DNA from: Carex sylvatica
Lineage: Eukaryota > Streptophyta > Magnoliopsida > Poales > Cyperaceae
Reading direction: 5' to 3'
NCBI GenBank assembly: GCA_964058845.1
Contig: CAXKVR010000133.1
Coordinates: 1 to 19,162 of the forward strand
Length of the DNA: 19,162 nt
Shown: in pieces, positions 1 to 7,600 of the stretch
Layout: every line of letters starts with the position of its first letter
How positions within the stretch are numbered: the first letter of the stretch is position 1
Notes under the pieces: model-generated
The model's database searches: none
What the model was told of the DNA's origin: nothing
Seen by the model: only the letters and a program-made list of their open reading frames with translations
Program-made: the position numbers and the translations under genes

Positions 1-290
1 TTATAGTTCTACCTTTTTCGGGAAAAAAACGTGATTAATAAACAGAGCCTCACGGAAAACAAAACAGGGAAAGAAACATGAAGAAAAAGAGAAAGCATCC
101 ATCGCATTAGAAAGATATTGACATTTTGGCTTCCTACAGTACACAGACGGTAGAATAAAAATGAAGAAGTACATAACTATCGTGCTGTAGGAATTCAAAA
201 CCGTTTTGTTAATACCTTTACTATGATAATTAGTTACGAGCGAGGATGTGGTATTTTGGAATGCGTAGTTCGGTTCGGACTATAGATCAA

Positions 291-562
291 TATCTCTAAT
301 TTCAAATTTTAAATATTGATCTGAATGGTTAACATTATTTTCATATAAAAATATATGAATAGAAATCCAAACTTTATATTTTTAAGAATTGTTTTAGAAT
401 CTTTTTAGATAAATAGATAATCATGCTTTCCGATAATCAAAATCATTAGGTCAGGAGTGTCAGGTAAATTCTATCTATCTTAAAAATATAAAATTTGATC
501 CGAAATATATTTTTATATAAGAATTATGTTAAATGTTTCGGATTAAAAATAAAGGTAGATAG
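291..562. repeat. Imperfect foldback, MITE-like
   Basis: The left half (about 291-400) and the right half (about 470-562) are imperfect reverse complements. A stretch with a TATATAAAAATATAT-like core near 342-356 pairs with 502-520, and the flanking TTAACAT and GATCTGAA-like stretches pair with 526-545. The arms are AT-rich and diverged, and I could not fix a terminal repeat or a target duplication. It may be an old MITE or fortuitous AT-rich pairing. Confidence 0.4.
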
Positions 563-639
563 TAGCATATGCGATATGCCCATATCCTCACTCATGAATT
601 ATTATTAACAATAAATATATAATCAATGTCGGGTGGGAC

Positions 640-870
640 AACAGAAAAATTGACATGTGGCATGGGAGCGAAGCCAAGCCAACTACCAGCCTTTCTGGTA
701 AAGAAACAATTCTCAGCAACCAATAAATACATCACATCACATGGTTCCTGTTACTGACAACGGACCTCCCATAAATAGAGATAGAGAGAAATGTGGGTGC
801 GCGAACTCAGTAACTTGACACACAGTTTAAGGTTTCAGACTGCCTCTTGAGGATTCAGACTTGGTAAGAC
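640..870 (+). promoter_or_regulatory. Promoter-like patch without a recognisable gene
   Basis: This patch is less AT-rich than its surroundings. A CCAAT box lies near 720 (CAACCAATAAATAC), a TATA-like ATAAATAG near 771, and about 85 bp further on comes a CT- and purine-mixed leader ending in a plausible splice donor (GACTTG then GTAAGA, near 863). No exon that I recognise follows before MITE copy A. It could be the orphan promoter of a deleted gene, a non-coding transcript start, or chance. Confidence 0.2.
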
Positions 871-1308
871 ACGTGGGTTGCAAACAAAGGGCCAACCTTT
901 TTTTTCTTTTTGTTCAGGGAAAAGCCCGTAGCCGTAGGCGAACGGTGGGCCAACTGTTCGCCATCACACCAGACGCCAGTGTTGAAGTGTCAACGCCTGA
1001 TTTGCGACTTTGCGCGTCAGGATTTCGTGTATGCATAGTTTCTCATCCTCTCAAGCCGATAAGAAAATTGGAGCCGTCTGTAGTGCCAATTTTAAATAAA
1101 TGATTATATTAAGATACAAGGACTCGTACAAGAAAACATTAGCTTCCTCAATATAATGGATAAGTTCTAGAAAGACGAATTCACATGAGTCGAAATAATT
1201 TTTAAAAAATGTCAAACCATTATAGATATAACCGTTATAAAACTTTTTTTTGGCATTGATTCGTAGTTTTATATATACAAAATATGTATAGAAGTTTGTG
1301 TGTGTGTG
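871..1308. other. Intergenic stretch, no gene recognised
   Basis: The first 210 bp (to about 1080) are relatively GC-rich and stay open in one frame, but only from a TTG and with no recognisable domain. The rest is AT-rich and ends in a short (TG)n run at 1297-1308, immediately before MITE copy A. Confidence 0.4.
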
Positions 1309-1674
1309 GAGGGAACCACTTACATATTTTTGAGTGACACCAGATTACATTTTATATTTTCAAAGTCCAAATAGTCGATTCAAAACGTTCAACATGATGG
1401 ATATATTAAAATATGTTTGCAGATCGAATGTTACATTTTTTTTTGACTATTTATTAAGATGGGTACAAAATTTCAAAGGTCTGAAAACAACGATTTGGTA
1501 AAATACTTAATAAATAATAAAAAACAAAATCACAAAACTGTAAAATTTGATTTGCAAATGCATTTTAAAATATCCATCATGTTGAACAATTTGGATCAAC
1601 TGTTTGGACTTAAAACTTTGAAAATGTAGAGTATAATCCAGTGTCATAAAAAAAAAGGTGTAAGTGGATCCCTC
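1309..1674. mobile_element. Hairpin MITE, copy A
   Basis: The ends are inverted repeats: GAGGGAACCACTTACA at 1309-1324 matches the reverse complement of TGTAAGTGGATCCCTC (1659-1674) with one mismatch. Pairing continues inward: a left-arm stretch with TTCAACATGATGGATAT near 1388-1404 is mirrored by ATATCCATCATGTTGAA near 1570-1586. Almost the whole 366 bp therefore folds on itself. No coding capacity is seen. The target duplication is not clear, because the left flank is a (TG)n run. A relative lies at 15931-16327. The superfamily is not established. Confidence 0.7.
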
Positions 1675-2560
1675 ATTTATAAATATTATTAAATAGAATA
1701 ATTTGTTGAATTTGAACTTTTTGTATTAGAAATAGAAGTCATTACTATTTAAAAAATTCTTTAAAAAATAAAACAATTATAAATTATCATCCTTTACAAA
1801 AATATTATGATATATCTTATAGTATGTATGGAAGTTCTAATATATAGTTTCATAATATGGATTGCATAAATTTCTAGATTTTGAATTCTTCTTGGTTATA
1901 AAATGAATCAATTATTAAATATTCATTTGACAAATTATTAAAGTTTCTTAAGCAATGAATTGATATTTCATATCTAAGTTGAATATTAAAGATTTAATTT
2001 AGCCAGACAATGAAATAGTTTTTTATATTCAATTTGCGTATTTAGGTTTGATTTATTCATTCAAGCCAATATTATTTTAAACAAAACAATTGAATAAATG
2101 AGTCATCAAGTACATCAACCTCTTCATAGGGGGGACACCTAAATTTCTCCTACTGGAGATGATTCATTTTTGTAGAAACAGGCGAGAAACTGAATTGGGG
2201 TCTCCGGTCTCCGGTCTCCGTGTCATGTGGCCGTTCTTAATTCCTTTCAGCTCTTCCTATGTTCAAAGCGCATTAAATTCTCTAAACATAAAAACAAGCA
2301 TTAATTCTCTAATAATCCTCTCCAGTATATATCCCTCCAGTACTGAAACACCAGTGCAGGACAATAAAAGACAGGATTATCCAGTCTATTTAAAGCCGAA
2401 GACAAAATATATATAATATTTTTTTAGTTGTCGGACAAAATAATTGAAACCCACTTGTATTTAATTACCGAAGGAATTTATGACTGCAGAGGGGTCAGTA
2501 TCCCTGCGGTATCCTACCGTATAATAACTCTCAGCCGAACCAAAATAATTTTGTTGACTA
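1675..2560. other. Intergenic AT-rich stretch
   Basis: I see no gene here. The stretch is AT-rich to about 2100 and then slightly richer in GC. It contains a threefold 7-bp tandem repeat GGTCTCC at 2199-2219. The short open frame at 2159-2416 has no recognisable domain. Confidence 0.5.
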
Positions 2561-2569
2561 TTTGAATTA
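2561..2569. repeat. Left 9-bp target site duplication of the Pack-MULE
   Basis: TTTGAATTA stands directly before the left terminal repeat and is repeated exactly at 3366-3374 directly after the right one. A 9-bp duplication is typical of Mutator-like elements. Confidence 0.9.
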
Positions 2570-2773
2570 GGGGAAATTAGTTATTTGCCACTCCAAAACT
2601 TTCAAATTAGAAAAATGCCACTCCAAAATTAGAATTCATCAAAATGCCACTCTAAACTTAAAAAATTCAGAATTTTGCCACTCTAAATTATTAATGGCCA
2701 AATTACCCTCCCATCTCTTCTTCTTCTCCTCCACCTCCTTGGTGGTTCTGTCCCGTACCGGCCGGCCTCCTTG
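2570..2773 (+). repeat. Left terminal inverted repeat of the Pack-MULE
   Basis: This 204-bp repeat pairs with 3162-3365 with one visible mismatch. The outer part has four TGCCACTC boxes at roughly 30-bp spacing (as TGCCACTCCA or TGCCACTCTA). The inner part is GC-rich, with CT-rich triplets and a CCGGCCGGCC core. Confidence 0.9.
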
Positions 2774-2823
2774 CAAAAACAAATCGATCGATCGAAAAAG
2801 AGAGAGATGGGAGGAGGTGGCCA
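2771..2823 (+). repeat. 53-bp direct repeat inside the Pack-MULE, copy 1
   Basis: The copy at 3099-3151 is in the same orientation with one mismatch. Both contain ATCGATCGATCGAAAAAGAG followed by an ATG and a glycine-rich start (ATG GGA GGA GGT GGC CAx). The two copies bracket the captured DUF642 fragment. They look like the end of a 5' UTR plus the start of a gene, perhaps a second capture that was duplicated. Confidence 0.85.
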
Positions 2824-2877
2824 TGGACATGCTGACGCTGGCCACGGCCATGGAGCCGGTGAATAAATGAACAAGCT

Positions 2878-3095
2878 GACTCTGCCGGCAACAAGCTCCA
2901 CTGCACGCTTTCCCTGGGGCACTGAGTAGTGATCAGAGTCAATGTACTTGACCGCCTTGAGCGACTCCACCATCCATGCTGGCAGAGGTGAGTGCACATC
3001 TTCAATTTTCGGTGGAATCAGCACACCCCACGGCATTGCTGCGAATAGGTAAGGGCCCTCCTCAAATCCACCATTCTTTATGATATTATCTACAA
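2878..3095 (-). pseudogene. Captured DUF642 gene fragment inside the Pack-MULE
   Basis: Read on the minus strand, this piece encodes about 70 residues that match a conserved part of plant DUF642 proteins, which are secreted cell-wall-associated proteins. Recognisable stretches are KNGGFEEGPY, WGVLIPPKIED, SPLPAWMVESLKAVKYIDSD and VPQGKRAVELVAG. The frame is open throughout. The similarity stops near 2880, after ELVAG, and the reading then runs into element sequence rich in Pro and Trp. Only this internal piece is present: the signal peptide, most of the first domain and the rest of the second are missing. It is therefore a transduplicated fragment and not a working DUF642 gene. The parent locus is not in this window. 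Confidence 0.85.
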
Positions 3096-3098
3096 TAG

Positions 3099-3151
3099 TT
3101 GCAAGAACAAATCGATCGATCGAAAAAGAGAGAGATGGGAGGAGGTGGCCA
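3099..3151 (+). repeat. 53-bp direct repeat inside the Pack-MULE, copy 2
   Basis: This is the second copy of the repeat at 2771-2823. It starts within 3 bp of the DUF642 capture boundary. From its ATG (3135) an open frame starts MGGGGHGHGQGG and runs through the right terminal repeat to a stop at 3294-3296. The beginning resembles Gly/His-rich N termini of small plant proteins such as a complex I subunit, but the match is too short to name. Confidence 0.8.
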
Positions 3152-3161
3152 CGGCCACGGC

Positions 3162-3365
3162 CAAGGAGGCCGGCCGGTACGGGACAGAACCACCAAGGAG
3201 GTGGAGGAGAAGAAGAAGAGATGGGAGGGTAATTTGGTCATTAATAATTTAGAGTGGCAAAATTCTGAATTTTTTAAGTTTAGAGTGGCATTTTGATGAA
3301 TTCTAATTTTGGAGTGGCATTTTTCTAATTTGAAAGTTTTGGAGTGGCAAATAACTAATTTCCCC
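3162..3365 (-). repeat. Right terminal inverted repeat of the Pack-MULE
   Basis: This is the reverse complement of 2570-2773 with one visible mismatch. It ends in ACTAATTTCCCC directly before the TTTGAATTA duplication at 3366-3374. Confidence 0.9.
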
Positions 3366-3374
3366 TTTGAATTA
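3366..3374. repeat. Right 9-bp target site duplication of the Pack-MULE
   Basis: TTTGAATTA is identical to the copy at 2561-2569. Confidence 0.9.
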
Positions 3375-3629
3375 TGTTGTGTGTTTTGAGATTCGTGCAA
3401 GGTTAAAATGGACGATACAAATTTCATTCTACATGGTAGGGTACCGCACTGGATGAGAATTCACTGCAGCGAGGGGATTCTTTGTTCCTATTTCTGCGGC
3501 GTCGGTTTGTCGTTCCGTTATCATTCTCTGCCTTTCCGTTTTGAAATTTACGAGGATTCATTATTCGCTTTCTCAAACGAGTCTATTTTAGTGGCAACAT
3601 AAAGCGAAAAATAGAAAGAGATTCGAAGA

Positions 3630-3740
3630 GGCGTTACTTCCTCCCTCTCTCTATTCTAATCTTGCGAGATTTCTCCGGGAAGCCTCTAGGGTTTCTAATT
3701 CGAGAATAGTGGTGGTCTGTTTCGCGAATTCACAGTTAAG
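3630..3740 (+). promoter_or_regulatory. Probable 5' UTR first exon of the DUF707 gene
   Basis: A pyrimidine patch (CTTCCTCCCTCTCTCTATTC, 3639-3658), typical of plant transcription starts, is followed by leader-like sequence. It ends at a good splice donor: CAGTTAAG, then GTACTT at 3741. A matching acceptor (TTTGTCAG) ends at 4531, only 75 bp before the start codon. The inferred leader intron is about 790 bp. The exact start of transcription is not visible, and no clear TATA box is seen. Confidence 0.5.
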
Positions 3741-4531
3741 GTACTTGATATTATTTTTCCTACTGAATTATAGGGTGTTCGTGATTTCTTGTATGCTTGA
3801 ACTTGATTTTTGAGATATTTATTGAGCGAAATCCACTTGGAAACCCTCGAATGAACACAAATTATAATAAACAGAAGGGCTACTGAAGACGAAGTAACAG
3901 CACGATAGCAGTATACTCCGGTCTGTGTCTTTTCTAGTCGTCAGCTAGTGGAGCATGTCTATAATGGGATTTATTTATTGATTGTTTTTTATTCAATTGA
4001 TCCTGAGTTATCAATTTATTTAATTTTTATTTTAATATACAATTAAGATTATATGTTGGGTTGTAAATTTAGGGAATTGAAGGTTTGCTATGGTAATTTT
4101 GAGAGGGCGATCTACTAAATTGTGCCTGAGTTTTCCTTTTTTTATCTTCTGAATAAATAAATCAAGTTTTATGTAAAAATTACATGTGAGGTGTTCGTTG
4201 ATTGTAAGGGATTGGATGATAGGGACCATAGAAAGGTGAAACCAAAAAGTAATATTTTGTTTTTTACCATGCCTCATTCTTTAATGGTTATCAGTACTTG
4301 GGTCTGGGCATTATTGCTTTGGTTCCACTTCAATGTTTTTATCTTCTGTTACCTGGTCATTATTGTTAAGTTACCATGACTGCATTATATATACCTCCTT
4401 GGTGAGTTGACACGACAAAAAGGATCAGCAGAGGTTTACCCTCCTGATGCAGCCTTTCGTTCTATTCAATTTTCCTTGTTTTTAACTTAATTTGTTCATT
4501 GCTTTTGATATATGTTTTCCTAATTTGTCAG
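3741..4531 (+). other. Inferred intron in the DUF707 5' leader
   Basis: It begins with GTACTT and ends with TTTGTCAG, and it is T-rich like a plant intron. It holds no recognisable coding sequence. Leader introns are common in plant housekeeping-type genes, but this one is inferred from splice-site quality only. Confidence 0.45.
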
Positions 4532-4606
4532 ATCGAAGACCTCATTTAAATTTTTCTTAGTTGAAGATTGTTATTAAACGAGCAAACTATTCAGAGTTAC
4601 AAAAGT

Positions 4607-7600
4607 ATGGGGAAATATGGACCTCACAGCCCAAGGTGATTTATTTATATTTTTGTCTAATCTAATCATTTCAAAATATGGAATTTTCCTTTGCTTTATT
4701 GTGAGACCCTGTTTTACAATTTTAGTTCATTTATGCGAAAACCAAATGAGAGCATGAGGCTTATTATAACAATTGTTATCGGAATAGTAGCTGGTTTCTT
4801 CATTGGAAACTCTTTCCACACCGTTAGCATAACAAAGGTTCTTAATCTATTGCATTTATTCTCGCATAAATAATAAGCACAAACAAGAATCCATGAAAAA
4901 AGGTTTTACTGAATACCTTCTTTTCTTTTATAATAATGTCGCCAGGTTCTTTTGCCATCGGGCATTTTTTCATTTATTGAAGACAGAAACACTGGCCAAG
5001 CGACTGAGGCTTTGCTCAATCATGCATTTAGTTCTGAAAAAAATCAAATTGTTAATCATTCTAAGGTGTTTACTGCAGAAGATCTGAAGGTACTTACCTA
5101 TCATAAGAATGTCTTTTTTGTATAATTTTATAAATTGGGTGTGTTTGGATCACCCAAGAATAGAGCTATTCTTGGGTTAGCTCCACTATTCTCAAATCTT
5201 GGTGATCCAAACACAAATTTGCAAATTGGATTAGCTCAAGAATAGCTCTATTCTACTAATCCAAAGAAATGGTGGGTTAGCAAGAATAGCTCTAGTGGGG
5301 TTAGTGATATTAATAAAGTATTTGATTCCTCTCAATTAAAGTATGTTTATATATTAAATTATTATTAAATAAAACATTTGATTAGTACTAAATATAATAT
5401 AATATTAGATTAATATTAAATAAAATATTTGTGTAAATATTAAATGTAATATAATATCAATTTAAAATGTAGATTAGTATTAAATAAATATAATATTAAA
5501 TTAGATTAATATTAAGTAAAATGTTAGATTAAATATCATATCGTAGTCATTTAAATAATAAATATAATATAATATTAGTTTAAATATTATATTAATATTA
5601 AATAAATATAATACCAGATTAGATTAGTATTAAATAAAATATTAGATTAAATATAATATAATATTACTTTAAATATTAAATGCAATACAGTATTAGTTTA
5701 AATGTTAAATGTAATATAATATTAGTTTAAATATTAAATATAATATAATATTAATTTAAATATTAGATTAGTATTAAATAACTATAATATCAAATTACAT
5801 TAATATTAAATAAAATATTAATTTAAATATTTAATATAATATTAATTTAAATATTATATTAGTATTTAATAAATATAATATAATATTTTTTTTAATATTA
5901 AATGTAATATGATATTGCTTTAAATGTTAGATTAGTATTAAACTAAATATTAAATTAAATATTAAATTAAAAATAAAATAATATTAGTTTAAATATTAGA
6001 TTAGTATTAAATTAATATTAAATTAAATAGTAATTTAAAAATAAAATAATAATAGTTTAAATATTAATATAATATAATATTAATTTAAATATTAGATTGA
6101 AATATTATTGAAAAATATAATACTTCATATATATTTACAAGTCATTATAAATATAAAAGTTAGTTGAAAAGATAAAAACAAATAAATTATTATTATATTC
6201 CTTCCCTCCATTGCTATTCCAAACATACAATCCAAACAACATTTCTACTAATCTGGAATAGTCAAAGTAAGTGCTATTCTTGAATCCCTTGGGTTAGCAC
6301 TATTCTCAATTACTAACCCAAAAATCGCTATTCTTGCACTAATCCTTGCACGATCAAAACATATATAATTTTTTTTAGTATTGGAACATTTTGGCCACTT
6401 CAAGCCAAATTACCAGTGCATTATTTACAGTAAATACATGCTTGTATGTAGATTTATGTACCAACAAACCCAAAGGGTGCAGAAAGACTACCCCCCGGAA
6501 TTATAGCTGCTGAGTCAGATTTTTTTCCCCGTCGGTTATGGGGAGATCCAAGCGAGGTATTCTATTTCTTTCATCAGATATATATTTTTTAATTACTTAC
6601 AAAAGCAGCTAATGTTGCACCTATTGTTCAATTAATGTTGCAGGATCTACCTTCTAAACCAAAGTACCTTGTCACTTTCACTGTTGGATATGATCAGAAA
6701 GCAAATATCAATGCAGCTGTTAAGAAGGTAAAACAAAATAATTTAAAAAAATATCGAATGAGAAAATTTACAGTTGGCCTTCACGTCATGCCTTAGCAAT
6801 TATGATAACCTTTGATTTTTGAGTCAAAGATTGTGCAGACTAGCTAAATTAATCTTGATTGGAACATATTTATCATGTTATATTTCTGAATTTCTGCAGT
6901 TTTCTGAAAATTTTACGATCTTACTGTTTCATTATGATGGCCGAGTTAGTGAATGGGACGAATTTGAGTGGTCCAAAAGAGCAATTCATGTCAGTGTCAG
7001 AAAACAAGCAAAATGGTATTGAGAAATAAGTAATTAATTTTCAATTCTTTTGTTATTATCAAAATTTTGGAAAATTGTTCAGTCACTTATTCTCTTGCTT
7101 TGATATAAAGGTGGTATGCAAAGAGATTCCTACACCCTGATATTGTGGCTTCTTATGATTACATATTTATTTGGGATGAGGACCTTGGAGTCGAGCATTT
7201 TAATGCAGAAGAGTACGTTATTTTAAAATTTAAACAAAAAAAATGGGCTTGAGTTGCATAAGTGGATATTTTATGCTTTAGCTGACAAGTAAATTTACAG
7301 GTACATTAAATTGGTCAAGAAACATGGGCTACAGATATCCCAGCCAGGCTTAGAACCAAACAGAGGCTTAACGTGGCAAATGACCAAAAGGAGAGGCGAT
7401 CGTGAAGTTCATAAGTAAGATCTTATGCTGTTTTTTCTTTGGCAAAAATTCATGATTCTCCTGCAAAAATGTCAAAATGTCATTTGTTCATTTGTTCAAC
7501 TCTAAAACCTATCAGATTGGCTTCAAATGATGAATCCGAACTGTTGAAACTCATCTATCTTACAAGTGATATGTCTACATGTGAAAATTATAAACTTTTG

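Larger units (their letters stand above)
2570..3365. mobile_element. Pack-MULE (non-autonomous Mutator-like element)
   Basis: This 796-bp element has 204-bp terminal inverted repeats at 2570-2773 and 3162-3365. Compared by eye they differ at one base (GGCC against GACC context, near 2697). The ends read GGGGAAATTAGTTATTTGCC on both strands. A perfect 9-bp duplication, TTTGAATTA, flanks it. Long terminal repeats plus a 9-bp duplication place it in the Mutator superfamily. There is no transposase; the centre carries a fragment of a host DUF642 gene and a 53-bp direct repeat. The near-identity of the repeats and the perfect duplication point to a recent insertion. It sits roughly 250-300 bp upstream of the putative DUF707 leader exon, so it could influence that promoter. 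Confidence 0.92.
5090..6451 (+). other. DUF707 intron 3, enlarged by a transposon
   Basis: This 1,362-bp intron starts GTACTT and ends TGTATGTAG. It is much longer than most of its sister introns because it contains a repeat-rich insertion (about 5145-6365). The reading phase is 0 on both sides. Confidence 0.85.

Noticed and set aside
1..198. Minus-strand open frame of 65 codons at the window edge
   Set aside because: No recognisable domain, low-complexity composition and no splice context.
861..1103. 80-codon plus-strand frame
   Set aside because: It would start at TTG, shows no domain, and the plausible splice donor at 863 cuts it at its beginning.
3086..3427. 113-codon minus-strand frame through the right end of the Pack-MULE
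   Set aside because: It is made of terminal repeat sequence only and crosses the element boundary; no protein similarity seen.
5120..6375. TATAATTTT as a 9-bp target duplication of the intron 3 element
   Set aside because: The word occurs near both ends but leaves end sequences that do not pair; AT-rich coincidence is more likely.
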